Assembly (NCBI RefSeq): GCF_001753675.2
Contig: NZ_MJUW02000074.1
Span: forward strand, 1-44,395
DNA length: 44,395 nt
Direction of reading: 5' to 3'
Source of the DNA: Candidatus Brocadia sapporoensis
GTDB taxonomy: Bacteria; Planctomycetota; Brocadiia; Brocadiales; Brocadiaceae
The notes beneath the pieces were generated by a model. The model worked only from the letters and a program-made list of their open reading frames with translations. It ran no database searches and was not told the origin of the DNA. Position 1 is the first letter of the stretch. Every line of letters begins with the position of its first letter. The position numbers and the translations under genes were made by a program. Of the stretch, positions 27,413-36,295 are shown piece after piece.

Positions 27413-27554
27413 CAGTATAACCACAAATCGCGCCTTTTTTTCAAGAAGGAGAGTGAAGGAGGGTGTGTAAATAACTTGCTAGATACTAGCAGTATTACAA
27501 TCTTATTTTCCTTTCATAGTTGAATTTATTAAGCCAAAACAGGAGACAGGACGA

Positions 27555-27971
27555 ATGAATATTGTTGATGCAATTGAAAAAGAACAAATGAAAAAAAATG
27601 TACCACTATTCTCTGTAGGTGACCAGGTGGATGTGTCAGTAAAGATTATTGAAGGTGAGAAAGAACGCATCCAGGTCTTTAGTGGTGTGGTGATTGCGAA
27701 AAATGGTGGTGGATTTAAAGAAACTTTTACCGTACGGCGTATCGTCCAGGGTGAAGGGGTGGAACGCGTCTTTCCTATTCATTCTCCGAAGATTGTTGAA
27801 ATTAAGGTCTTGAAATCAGGAAAAATAAGACGTGCGAAACTCTATTATATGCGCAAAAGGACCAGCAAAGGAACAAGGCTGCAGGAGAAATTTGAATCAC
27901 CGTCATCAAAAACGATTTCAGCACAAAAGACACATGTCCAGCGCGTTCAGACTCAAGGTGACAGTAAATAG
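27555..27971 (+). CDS. rplS: 50S ribosomal protein L19
   Basis: A 138-residue L19: FSVGDQVDVSVKIIEGEKERIQVFSGVVIA, FTVRRI, GEGVERVFPIHSPKI and the RRAKLYYMR end are family marks. The C-terminal ~20 residues (Ser/Gln/Lys-rich) extend a little beyond typical L19. A caggag site lies 9 bases upstream. The 28000-28060 stretch after the gene has a widely spaced ccttccc/gggaagg pair, too loose to call a terminator. Confidence 0.96.
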   Translation: MNIVDAIEKEQMKKNVPLFSVGDQVDVSVKIIEGEKERIQVFSGVVIAKNGGGFKETFTVRRIVQGEGVERVFPIHSPKIVEIKVLKSGKIRRAKLYYMRKRTSKGTRLQEKFESPSSKTISAQKTHVQRVQTQGDSK

Positions 27972-28114
27972 TACTATTCTAAACAAACAGAACTGCAAAC
28001 AAAAGACCTTCCCGCGGTGTCTTACTTTTAAAATGGAGAAACAGGGAAGGTAGTGTTGTCCGGTTAGAAATATGCATGCAGAGTTTTTGTCCTATCCAAA
28101 TGCTTTTGTCGGAG

Positions 28115-28217
28115 ATTCTGTGAATTCTAAGCTTCCCGGTTTTCCGCTAAAAATATGTGGGAATGACACTCGAGGGCGATAAAACAAGACACATAATTTT
28201 TAACCTGACTACGTTGG
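28115..28217. repeat. Dispersed repeat, copy B
   Basis: Second copy of the element at 161-253, in the same orientation; the 22-nt core is at 28146-28167. The spacer between rplS and the yraN-like gene (27972-28298) contains only this repeat and AT-rich sequence. Confidence 0.5.
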
Positions 28218-28298
28218 GGAAATCTAGAAATATGAAAAAAATAACAATCCGGTTTCTCGAAAAGTTGAGATGAAGTATTTTGCGAGGATAAAAAAATA

Positions 28299-28754
28299 TT
28301 GCAATTATTTTGTGCGAAATATGTATCTTTATTCATCAATTTATTTAAACAGAGAATTGTGGTAACTCCTCATACCAGGAGTAAAGGTACTAAAGGGGAG
28401 CAGCTTGCCATAAAATTCTTAAAAAAAAATGGTTACAAAATACTTCAACGAAATTATCGGCGCCGGAATGGAGAGATAGATATCATTTGTTATGATCACG
28501 GAAGTATTGTATTTGTTGAAGTCAAGACGCGTTATTCTGACATCTTTGGCCCTCCGGAGCTCTCCGTAACAGAAGCAAAACGGAGGCAGATTGTAAAGGT
28601 TGCCTCGCAATATATTGCAAACAAAAAATTAGAAGGAGTAGATCTGCGCTTTGATGTTGTTTCCATTTTTTACCCTCCCGATAAAAAACATGCGATGATA
28701 AAACTTTTTAAAAACGCCTTTACCAAAAATGACACTGCTCTTTCCCGGAAATAA
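28299..28754 (+). CDS. yraN: YraN/UPF0102 family endonuclease-like protein
   Basis: The conserved core runs from GTKGEQLAIKFLKKNGYKIL through NYRRRNGEIDIICYDHGSIVFVEVKTR, with the E-(x)-D...ExK arrangement of the restriction-endonuclease-like fold, to DLRFDVVSI. Function in vivo is unclear. The first ~24 residues are not conserved; a GTG at 28359 would give a more usual 131-residue protein, although neither start has a strong ribosome site. rnhB, often between rplS and yraN, is absent. Confidence 0.85.
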   Translation: MQLFCAKYVSLFINLFKQRIVVTPHTRSKGTKGEQLAIKFLKKNGYKILQRNYRRRNGEIDIICYDHGSIVFVEVKTRYSDIFGPPELSVTEAKRRQIVKVASQYIANKKLEGVDLRFDVVSIFYPPDKKHAMIKLFKNAFTKNDTALSRK

Positions 28755-28764
28755 AATATAAATC

Positions 28765-30135
28765 ATGATCATTGACACTCACGCCCATCTCGATTTTCCT
28801 GACTACAAATCAGATCTGGAATCTGTTCTGTCACGTGCAAAGGAGGCCGGTGTTGATTATATTATTAATGTGGGTACCAGCCTCGCATCGAGCGAGAAAA
28901 GCGTTGCCTTGGCCAATCGGTTCCACGATATTTATGCCAGCATTGGCATCCACCCCCATGATGCATCAAAGGTCTCTGAGCAAGACTGGCAAACATTAGA
29001 ATCCATGATAAATGAGCCGAAGGTGATAGCCATAGGGGAAACGGGACTTGACTATTACCGGAATCGCAGTCCGCATGAAGATCAGCAGCGCATCTTTCAC
29101 AAGCATCTAACCCTGGCGAAAACCCACAACCTGCCGGTAATCATTCATTGCCGGGATGCCAGTGACGACTGCTTAAAAATATTGGATGAACACAAGAATG
29201 GAGCGCTCGCGGGAGTTGTGCATTGTTTTAGCGGAACAAGAGAAATAGCAGAAAAATGTATAGATTTGGGGCTATATCTCTCTTTTGCGGGGCCGATTAC
29301 CTTTTCTACTGCAGATAATCTGAGAGAAGTTGCTAAATCAGTTCCCGTTGAAAGACTTCTTTTAGAAACCGATTGTCCTTTCCTTTCACCGCAGCCGAAA
29401 AGGGGAGAACGCAACGAGCCTGCCTATCTATCTTTCATAATTCCTGTGTTAGCTGATATCTACGGCCTGTCCATCCAGGATATCAAACGAATCACCACCT
29501 TTAACGCTTATAAACTCTTTGGAATCGGTGAGCCAGAACACGAGGGAAAGATTGCTTACGCCATCAGAAATTCATTATATATAAACCTCACCAATCGGTG
29601 TTCGAATGTGTGTGTCTTTTGCATGAGGGAAACCTATCCTATCGTTAAGGGACATCACCTGGGCTTGAATAAGGAACCAACAGCAGAAGAAGTAATAGAT
29701 GCCATTGGAGACCCTGCGGGCTATGACGAAGTCGTCTTTTGTGGCTATGGCGAGCCTACGGAACGGTTAGATGTGTTGATAGCTGTTGCGCAGTTTTTGA
29801 AGTCGAAGGGAAAACGTATTCGGTTAGACACTAACGGTCATGGAGACCTGATTAATGGTAGGTCAATTATCCCTGAACTAAAGGGGCTGATTGATACCAT
29901 ATGTATCAGTTTAAATGCCGAAACGGCTGAAAAGTATGAAGATATTTGTAAACCCGTTTTTGGGAAAAGGACATATATCGCTCTTATTCAATTTATTAAG
30001 GATGCAAAGCAGGTAATACCTCATGTGCAGGTTTCTCTTGTCGATATACCAGGGGTTGATGTGGAAAAATGTGAACGAATCGCTAGAGAATTAGGTGTTG
30101 ATTTTAGGGTGCGAAAATACAACGTACTTGGATAA
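28765..30135 (+). CDS. TatD-family metal hydrolase fused to a TatD-associated radical SAM domain
   Basis: A 456-residue fusion. Residues 1-255 form a TatD-type TIM-barrel nuclease: DTHAHLD metal motif, IGIHPHDA, GETGLDYYR, HCRDASDD, VHCFSG, LETDCPFLSP. Residues ~265-456 are a radical SAM domain with CSNVCVFC (CxxxCxxC) and FCGYGEPTERLD and DTNGHGD segments. A family of small radical SAM proteins linked to TatD is known; here the two are one chain with all key residues intact. It starts 10 bases after yraN. The fused activity and substrate are unknown; repair or RNA modification are possible. Confidence 0.88.
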   Translation: MIIDTHAHLDFPDYKSDLESVLSRAKEAGVDYIINVGTSLASSEKSVALANRFHDIYASIGIHPHDASKVSEQDWQTLESMINEPKVIAIGETGLDYYRNRSPHEDQQRIFHKHLTLAKTHNLPVIIHCRDASDDCLKILDEHKNGALAGVVHCFSGTREIAEKCIDLGLYLSFAGPITFSTADNLREVAKSVPVERLLLETDCPFLSPQPKRGERNEPAYLSFIIPVLADIYGLSIQDIKRITTFNAYKLFGIGEPEHEGKIAYAIRNSLYINLTNRCSNVCVFCMRETYPIVKGHHLGLNKEPTAEEVIDAIGDPAGYDEVVFCGYGEPTERLDVLIAVAQFLKSKGKRIRLDTNGHGDLINGRSIIPELKGLIDTICISLNAETAEKYEDICKPVFGKRTYIALIQFIKDAKQVIPHVQVSLVDIPGVDVEKCERIARELGVDFRVRKYNVLG

Positions 30136-30164
30136 TGTAATTGACAGGAAATTACATTTTATTT
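30136..30164 (+). terminator. Possible terminator after the TatD-rSAM gene
   Basis: A perfect 7-bp stem (tgtaatt / aattaca, 7-base loop) begins at the base after the stop codon and is followed by ttttattt. The stem is AT-rich and short, so termination may be weak. Confidence 0.4.
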
Positions 30165-30208
30165 AAGCTGGTTTCCGTGTGGTATGGGCAAACTTCGTTT
30201 GTCTGTGT
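30163..30208. repeat. One-arm relative of the 14199-14310 inverted repeat
   Basis: The blocks taagctggtt and caaacttcgtttgtctgtgt match taagccggtt and caaactttgtttgtctgtgt near 14193-14238 with one mismatch each. There is no opposite arm here, so this is a partial copy. Confidence 0.45.
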
Positions 30209-30264
30209 TTGTGCTTAACCTGAGAGTGATGATTTACCGCTGAGTGCACAAGGGATGCAGAGTA

Positions 30265-30338
30265 ACAACCCCCTCCATCCCCCTTTTCTAAGGGGGACTT
30301 GAAGAACTCCCCCTTAATAAAGGGGGCAAGGGGGTTGT
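30265..30338. repeat. Small palindromic element (MITE-like)
   Basis: The ends acaaccccct and agggggttgt are perfect inverted repeats. Inside them cccccttttctaaggggga and tcccccttaataaaggggg form further internal hairpins. The 74-base element has no coding capacity. It occupies the gap between the TatD-rSAM and acetyltransferase genes; similar 'cccccttt...aaaggggg' elements occur in many environmental genomes. Confidence 0.6.
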
Positions 30339-30414
30339 CATACGGATCTTTCTCTTTTCATTTGTTTTCTCTGTGACCTCTATGATAAACAGAGGTTTTA
30401 CGGACTTTTAAGAT

Positions 30415-30900
30415 ATGTTACGAAAAGCAACAATAGCTGATGTAGAAAAGATTTACAAACTCATAAACGATTTCGCTGCAAAAAACGTGATGCTGCCTCG
30501 TTCATTGAGTGAGTTGTACGAAAATATCAGGGATTTCTTTGTATTTATAGATCATGATAACCTGGTTGGTTGTGCAGCCCTACATATTTTCTGGAAAGAC
30601 CTTGCGGAGATAAAATCGGTTGCTGTGCTGGAATCCCAGCAGCGCAAAGGTGTTGGTAAAAAACTTGCAATGGCTTGTATACGGGAAGCAAAGAAATTGC
30701 AAATTGCAAAGATGTTTGTGCTCACGTATGTACCTGAATTTTTCGAGAAATGCGGATTTCATCGGGTCGAGAAGGAAACCCTCCCTCACAAGATATGGTC
30801 AGAATGCGTCAAATGCCACAAATTTCCTGATTGTGGAGAAATTCCGCTGATTTATGAATTGAATAAAAATACAGAAGAAAAGAAAGAGGATATAAAATAA
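30415..30900 (+). CDS. GNAT acetyltransferase, N-acetylglutamate synthase-like
   Basis: A 161-residue GNAT protein: MLRKATIADVEKIYKLINDFA, then ALHIFWKDLAEIKSVAV, the acetyl-CoA loop QQRKGVGKKL, and FFEKCGFHRV. The end, LPHKIWSECVKCHKFPDCGEI, with three cysteines, is typical of short stand-alone N-acetylglutamate synthases (ArgA-like) of the arginine pathway. No arg gene is adjacent, so the assignment rests on family pattern only. The ribosome site is weak. Confidence 0.8.
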   Translation: MLRKATIADVEKIYKLINDFAAKNVMLPRSLSELYENIRDFFVFIDHDNLVGCAALHIFWKDLAEIKSVAVLESQQRKGVGKKLAMACIREAKKLQIAKMFVLTYVPEFFEKCGFHRVEKETLPHKIWSECVKCHKFPDCGEIPLIYELNKNTEEKKEDIK

Positions 30901-30968
30901 AAACGTGTATGGTTTTTATTGTTCGTCGATTGCTGCTGAAGTTGTAATTGAATTTTGTCAGCGTCTTC

Positions 30969-31715
30969 TCAATTGATAATCTGCGGCTTTTGTAAAGAAT
31001 GTCTGTAAATCAATTCCTTCATCTCAGAAACAGCCTTTTGGATTCCGGTAAAGACCGCTCGCGACACAATGCTGTGTCCAATGTGCAATTCTTCAATATC
31101 GAGGGATTCCACGAGCAAACCGACGTTTTGATAAGTCAACCCGTGTCCTGCATTTGCCCGCACTCCCAATTTATTAGCAATCTTTACACCGTTCTGTAGT
31201 TTCTCAATCATGGTATTTCTGTCGGTCACATCTTTTGCATTTGCATAATTTCCCGTATGCAATTCGATGAACTGGGCACCAACATCCCTTGCCGCCTCTA
31301 TCTGATCCTCTTCCGCGTCGATGAAAAGACTGACCAGGATGCCAGCGTCCTGAAATCTTTTTACGACATGCATGATTGTCTTTTTTTGCGTTACAATGTC
31401 CAGACCACCCTCTGTCGTAATCTCCTGCCTTTTTTCTGGCACAAGAGTTATCTGCTCTGGTTTTGTTTTTAAGGCAATATCAACTATCTCTGGCGCAGTT
31501 GACATCTCGAGATTTAACTTGGTACATACGGTTTCCCTCAGCAATCTCACATCCCGATCCTGAATATGTCTCCGGTCTTCTCTCAGATGAACGGTAATGA
31601 TATCGGCACCGCCAAGGACAGCAAGGGAGGCAGCCGTTATTGGATCGGGTTCAAATGTCTTTCTCGCCTGGCGCAGGGTTGCAACATGATCGATATTTAC
31701 CCCTAACTTTATCAT
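30969..31715 (-). CDS. pdxJ: Pyridoxine 5'-phosphate synthase
   Basis: PdxJ condenses 1-deoxyxylulose 5-phosphate with 3-amino-2-oxopropyl phosphate in vitamin B6 synthesis. The 248-residue TIM barrel has LGVNIDHVATLRQARKT, DIITVHLREDRRHIQDRD, NLEMS, ELHTGNYA and the GHGLTYQNV loop. It is the last gene of the long minus-strand cluster, overlapping ybbR by 4 bases. Confidence 0.96.
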   Translation of the reverse strand: MIKLGVNIDHVATLRQARKTFEPDPITAASLAVLGGADIITVHLREDRRHIQDRDVRLLRETVCTKLNLEMSTAPEIVDIALKTKPEQITLVPEKRQEITTEGGLDIVTQKKTIMHVVKRFQDAGILVSLFIDAEEDQIEAARDVGAQFIELHTGNYANAKDVTDRNTMIEKLQNGVKIANKLGVRANAGHGLTYQNVGLLVESLDIEELHIGHSIVSRAVFTGIQKAVSEMKELIYRHSLQKPQIIN

Positions 31716-32713
31716 CGCGCCTCCACAGAATGAAGGGTTTCCCGAATGTCCAGATGGACTTCAGGCAATTTATCCACAAGTTCAATATTTTTCGGCAAAA
31801 TACATTTTATCGGTTGTTTATATGGCCCAGGTGGTTTTAAGGAAGAAACATCGATGTATAAAATAACATCCTCGGTATTTAACTTATCCAGCAAGAGCTT
31901 CGGGCCTTTCACCTTTACATCTGCAAACTCATCCTGCAGTTTAATCACATAAGGGTACTCTGCAGGACCTATGACTTTTACCCTCATTTTCACGAATAGT
32001 CTTGTATCCTGTTGCTCCATGATTTGTAACCAGATCCGTACATCCTCTTTGCATACAACCGGCACCGAAATAGTTTTGTCTCCACGATTGATCGTCACCT
32101 TCTGGTCTATTTCGATTCTCCATGGAAACGTACGGTTTTGCTCTCCGGAAATTCCACCGATATCTACGGAAACCGTATTGATGGAAGAGGCTTCTTTTAA
32201 TGCGCTGAGAGGTCCTGTAACCTCCACTTCACCTGGAAATATGAATTCATTTACTATGTTGTATCCAACAGCGGGTTCCCCCTTTTTTTGCAAGACGACT
32301 TTTAACTTTTTCTTTTGCAATTTACCCAACACAACGTCGATTTTATCGGGATAAACAGAAATCAGTTTAACAGCAGGTGGCAAATCCAGGTGTTCTTTCT
32401 TAATAAAAATACTCTGTTTCAACTGATCTTCTATTCCATCAGGAGATTCCTTTATGACATATCTTGCAGAAATTTTTCGATCTTTTATCATATTGTCAAC
32501 CGTATCAATCACATTTTGCGGGCCTTGTAAATGTATGGTAATCTTACTTGTGCTTTGCTCAACGACGGTAATACCCTCGGGAACGGAAACCGTCAGGCTT
32601 ACGGTTGTGGTTAAATCTCCCGTATGTCGATTAATGGCATACAACCAAAGGGCAACAGCCATAACCAGCGCCATAAGTTTCGTAGGAATGTTCTCTGTAA
32701 ATATTTTCTTCAT
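31712..32713 (-). CDS. ybbR: YbbR/CdaR-domain regulator of diadenylate cyclase
   Basis: A 333-residue protein with one N-terminal membrane helix (KLMALVMAVALWLYAI, about residues 12-27) and a series of YbbR beta domains outside the membrane (repeats around VPEGITVVEQ, ISARYVI, VYPDKIDVVLGKLQKKKL, VEVTGP, VKVKGPKLLLDKL). YbbR proteins bind and control CdaA in Firmicutes; the 4-base overlap with cdaA supports the same here. It is also coupled by overlap to pdxJ. Confidence 0.9.
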   Translation of the reverse strand: MKKIFTENIPTKLMALVMAVALWLYAINRHTGDLTTTVSLTVSVPEGITVVEQSTSKITIHLQGPQNVIDTVDNMIKDRKISARYVIKESPDGIEDQLKQSIFIKKEHLDLPPAVKLISVYPDKIDVVLGKLQKKKLKVVLQKKGEPAVGYNIVNEFIFPGEVEVTGPLSALKEASSINTVSVDIGGISGEQNRTFPWRIEIDQKVTINRGDKTISVPVVCKEDVRIWLQIMEQQDTRLFVKMRVKVIGPAEYPYVIKLQDEFADVKVKGPKLLLDKLNTEDVILYIDVSSLKPPGPYKQPIKCILPKNIELVDKLPEVHLDIRETLHSVEAR

Positions 32714-33534
32714 CGTGCACGGGCACTCTTCGCAACGCTAAATCTTTCAGTAAACAGTTCATCGAGAATTTTTTTCAGTCCTTTTTCGTCAATTCCCTGA
32801 TTTAATATCCCCTTAAAACCAGTCGATATTGTACCTGTCTCTTCGGATACAATAATAACGATGGCATCAGTTTCCTCGGTAAGGCCAATACCAGCCCTGT
32901 GGCGGGTACCAAGATTTCTTGACAATTCTGTTTTGTCTGTAAGTGGGAGTAAACACCCGGCTGCACTGATCTTTTGTTCCTGAATAATGACAGCACCGTC
33001 ATGCAGGGGAGAACCAGGCCAGAAAATGGTATTAATTAGATCATGTGATACGTCTGCATGCAATTTTGTTCCTGTTTCTACAAAATTACCGAGTCCAACA
33101 TCTCTCTCAATGGCAATTAATGCACCGATTTTATTTTTGGATAAATATTCTACTGCCTGAATAATTTCATAGGTCATTTCCTGTTGGTCAGACTTTAAAA
33201 ACATGCTGAAAACGGGGTTTTGCCCGAGTCGTAACAAGGCACGCCGGAATTCTGGCTGAAAGAGAATAATGATCGGGATGATGAAAACCGGGACAAACTC
33301 GGTTATCAGCCAATCGATGGTAAAGAGCTGCAGTTTTCGTACAAAGAACAGTACGCCAATGGTTATCAAAACAATGATAAATGCCAAACCCCGTAAAATG
33401 CTGGTCCCACTGGTACCCTGCATAATTCTGAGTACGACATAGACTACCATGTAGATAAGAAATATCTCACCCAGAGACCTTCCTATCATCCAGCCATTGA
33501 TATTTTCGAATATTCCAAATATGCTTTCAAGCAT
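32710..33534 (-). CDS. cdaA: Membrane diadenylate cyclase (c-di-AMP synthase)
   Basis: CdaA makes c-di-AMP from two ATP. The 274-residue protein has three N-terminal helices (about residues 15-85) and a DAC domain with the two signature motifs: DGA in SPLHDGAVII and RHR in GTRHRAGIGLTEETDA. It shares one base with the folP stop (TAATG) and overlaps ybbR by 4 bases. No c-di-AMP phosphodiesterase lies in the window. Confidence 0.95.
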   Translation of the reverse strand: MLESIFGIFENINGWMIGRSLGEIFLIYMVVYVVLRIMQGTSGTSILRGLAFIIVLITIGVLFFVRKLQLFTIDWLITEFVPVFIIPIIILFQPEFRRALLRLGQNPVFSMFLKSDQQEMTYEIIQAVEYLSKNKIGALIAIERDVGLGNFVETGTKLHADVSHDLINTIFWPGSPLHDGAVIIQEQKISAAGCLLPLTDKTELSRNLGTRHRAGIGLTEETDAIVIIVSEETGTISTGFKGILNQGIDEKGLKKILDELFTERFSVAKSARAR

Positions 33535-34442
33535 TAACTATTCCTGATTGCATCACACAGAGTCACTACCTGAGCCGCTTCGCGCACATCGTGAACCCGC
33601 ACTATATGTGCGCCGTTCATGACGGCAACGGCAAGCGTTGCAAGCGTTCCATACAAACGTTCCTGAACGGGGAGATCTAAAATGGTGCCAATAAATTTTT
33701 TCCGGGAGGTGCCAACCATCAAAGGAAAATCCAGGCTTTTGAACTCTCCTAACCTTCTCAGGATTTCCAGATTCTGTTGCACCGTCTTTCCAAACCCAAT
33801 GCCGGGATCCAAAATAATTCTTTTTCCCTCTATTCCTGCGCCGGTTGCTATAGCAATTGATTTTTTTAAATAAGCCATTATTTCCGCACATGCATTTTTC
33901 CGGAGTGGATATTTCTGCATTGTCCTTGAAGTGCCTTTTTTATGCATAAGGATAACTGGTACGTTCGCCTCTGCGGCAACCTGTGCCATTTTTTCATCCC
34001 TACGCAATCCACTGACGTCATTTATTATCGATGCCCCGGCATCAATTGCCCTTTCAGCAACCTTTGCCTTATAGGTATCAATGGAAATAGGAGTCTTTAA
34101 CTGTTTTGATAAAAATTTTATAACAGGAATTACTCTCTTTATTTCTTCTGTTTCCATTATCGGAAAAGCGCCAGGCCTAGTGGATTCACCGCCAATATCA
34201 ATTATCTCTGCTCCGTCTTTCACCATTTTTATTGCATGCTCTACGGCATTTTCATGAATATCGTATCGCTTACCGTCATAAAAAGAATCCGGGGTTACAT
34301 TCAGAATCCCCATGACACAGGTTTTTATACCAAGATGCAAAGTGCCATGCGGATACGGCACCTCATAACACGATCTTTTAAAATTATCTCCAGCACATTC
34401 AATCGTTTTGGAATATTCGTGAAAAGGAGAGTTCATTATCAT
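33534..34442 (-). CDS. folP: Dihydropteroate synthase
   Basis: FolP joins p-aminobenzoate to dihydropterin pyrophosphate in folate synthesis and is the sulfonamide target. The 302-residue protein has VMGILNVTPDSFYDG, IGGESTRPGA, IINDVSGL, ILDPGIGFGKT and GTSRKKFIG. The first ~30 residues precede the usual start of the barrel. It overlaps cdaA by one base, a pairing that places folate and c-di-AMP genes together. Confidence 0.95.
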   Translation of the reverse strand: MIMNSPFHEYSKTIECAGDNFKRSCYEVPYPHGTLHLGIKTCVMGILNVTPDSFYDGKRYDIHENAVEHAIKMVKDGAEIIDIGGESTRPGAFPIMETEEIKRVIPVIKFLSKQLKTPISIDTYKAKVAERAIDAGASIINDVSGLRRDEKMAQVAAEANVPVILMHKKGTSRTMQKYPLRKNACAEIMAYLKKSIAIATGAGIEGKRIILDPGIGFGKTVQQNLEILRRLGEFKSLDFPLMVGTSRKKFIGTILDLPVQERLYGTLATLAVAVMNGAHIVRVHDVREAAQVVTLCDAIRNS

Positions 34443-34460
34443 AATTTTCCATCCACGTGA

Positions 34461-35051
34461 TTACCAGTCCTCTTCCATGGTATCCACGATGCTCCGGGCA
34501 ACGTTTACGAGAGCTTCATTTTTGGAAGAAGTAAGCGTTTCGTTCCTTAGTGTTATAAACTCTGCAGGTTTCGCGATGTTTTTTCGTTCAACGATGACCC
34601 TTCCCGTTCTTTTGTCTACCCAACGGATTTCTATTCTAACTGATGTCCGGCTCTCAACGATATTATCATGTGAGTTTACAATCAAAACATTCTCATCAAA
34701 ACTAGCAATCTTCCCGAACAGAATGGAATCCGCCTCGTCTTTATCCACAAGGTGAAGACGTGTTCTCATTAAGATTTGATCACGAACGGCCTTGGTCAGA
34801 TCAAACTCATACCCTCTGCGAAAGGTATTATTGTCAAAAATCGGGATGTAGATACTCCGCACGTTGGAACGAATTAATGATTTTGAAGAGTAACCACAAC
34901 TCGCAGTCATCATAACCAAGAACACCATCACCGTGAAGTAGACAAAATATGTAATGGTATCTCCTTGCAAAAACAACTTTTTTCGAAAAGTGTTTTTTTC
35001 CCCTCCTGTTTTTTCGCATTGCAGAGAAGGGGTAAGAGCAAGGGTATTCAT
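34461..35051 (-). CDS. LptE-like outer-membrane lipoprotein
   Basis: A lipobox (MMTASC) after a hydrophobic stretch, then a short alpha/beta domain: SIYIPIFDNNTFRRGYEFDLTKAV, ILFGKIASFDE, VRIEIRWVDKRTG, NIVESRTS. This layout matches LptE-type proteins that plug the LPS transporter LptD. The start is uncertain: I use the ATG at 35051 (gatggga upstream), but frames open back to 35138. An aaggag site also sits just ahead of an ATT codon near the signal segment. It follows the TPR protein by ~150 bases. Confidence 0.7.
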   Translation of the reverse strand: MNTLALTPSLQCEKTGGEKNTFRKKLFLQGDTITYFVYFTVMVFLVMMTASCGYSSKSLIRSNVRSIYIPIFDNNTFRRGYEFDLTKAVRDQILMRTRLHLVDKDEADSILFGKIASFDENVLIVNSHDNIVESRTSVRIEIRWVDKRTGRVIVERKNIAKPAEFITLRNETLTSSKNEALVNVARSIVDTMEEDW

Positions 35052-35203
35052 AATTCCCATCTCTTTTTTTGCAGAGTGGGTTTGGGATGGGATCATTGGA
35101 TTGCGGCTATGCTGCATAAAATATCGATATTTCAACATAACGTCTTATATTCCAGGAATTCGGAGTAAGGGTTCAGTAGTGGTATGAGTCTTATTGGCCA
35201 CGT

Positions 35204-36136
35204 TTATTTTATTGCTTCAATCATCCTCAGGAATTCAATTTTTTCATTAGCTCTCTCCGCCCATATCGTGTCCGGAAAATCAGTTTTAACATACTCAAAG
35301 TACATGGCCGCCGACACGGGTTTCTTTTTTCTTAGATAAAACTCTCCGATATTATACTCTCTTTCTGCCTCTATAATCCTTATTTCCTGAATCATTTTCT
35401 TTGCATCCTCTATATGCATACCACGGGGATTTGAGACTAAATATTCTTCAAACCCCTCACGGGCAGAGACCAGAAGACCATAATTGCGTTCTTGCTGCTT
35501 TTCGTGATAGACTTTTGAAAGTGGTATCTGATACTGTACATAAGAGACCCACTCACTCTTCGGATAATTTTCCAAAAACTTCTCATACGCGTCAAGCGCT
35601 TCTTCATATTGACCAAGTTTAAAGTAACAATCAGCTATTTTTACCTGTGCATCAGAAGCAACAGGTCCTAATGGATGCTTTTCTATAATCTTTTCGAAGG
35701 CGCTGATAGCCCCTTCCTCATTGGTCTCCATTTGAGCAATCCCCACTTGATATTCTCGTTCCAGTATCTCTTCAGTCCTTTTTGTACCGGGATATTTTTC
35801 CAAGACCTTTTCATACGTTTTTAGTGCCTGCTTAAAATCATTATTGAGATAATATGCCCGGCCAATATTTATTTGAGAAACTTCTGCATATTCAGATTGG
35901 GCTGCATCACGGATGATCGATTCAAATTCCTTTATTGCAACCGTATATTTTTGTTCCACAAGGAGAGAAAGTGCATATTTGTAACGTTGCTCCAGTGACG
36001 TGATTGCAGTAGAGGGAGACTCCATCCAACCCGTTTCCCTGCTCCATATCCATTTCCCGTATGCGGGGGTAACTGCCAGACAAAACAGACCACACATCAA
36101 AAGAAGTACATATTTTAATGGTATCATAAGAGACAC
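35204..36136 (-). CDS. Exported TPR protein, BamD/YfiO-like
   Basis: A 310-residue protein with a signal segment (PLKYVLLLMCGLFCLAVTPAYG, about residues 6-27, cut probably after YG). At least six TPR-like repeats follow, of the outer-membrane assembly type (YKYALSLLVEQKYTVAIKEF, NNDFKQALKTYEKVLEKYPG, GQYEEALDAYEKFLENYPKS, KKPVSAAMYFEYVKTDFPDT). Unlike typical BamD, no clean lipobox cysteine ends the signal, so it may be periplasmic. It is followed by an LptE-like gene, suggesting envelope assembly. A general TPR scaffold is the alternative. Confidence 0.75.
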   Translation of the reverse strand: MSLMIPLKYVLLLMCGLFCLAVTPAYGKWIWSRETGWMESPSTAITSLEQRYKYALSLLVEQKYTVAIKEFESIIRDAAQSEYAEVSQINIGRAYYLNNDFKQALKTYEKVLEKYPGTKRTEEILEREYQVGIAQMETNEEGAISAFEKIIEKHPLGPVASDAQVKIADCYFKLGQYEEALDAYEKFLENYPKSEWVSYVQYQIPLSKVYHEKQQERNYGLLVSAREGFEEYLVSNPRGMHIEDAKKMIQEIRIIEAEREYNIGEFYLRKKKPVSAAMYFEYVKTDFPDTIWAERANEKIEFLRMIEAIK

Positions 36137-36295
36137 TCGTAAAAATTATTTTAGCAATTTGACAAAAACAGCAACGCTAACTGTTCGTCTGAGTTCACGA
36201 CGAAGTCTCTTGTAATCAGCAATTGCAGGGAACAAACTATCTGGACTGTACATTTCGTTGTATTTTGGTTTGGTAAATTTTCAGGAAATATTTGG

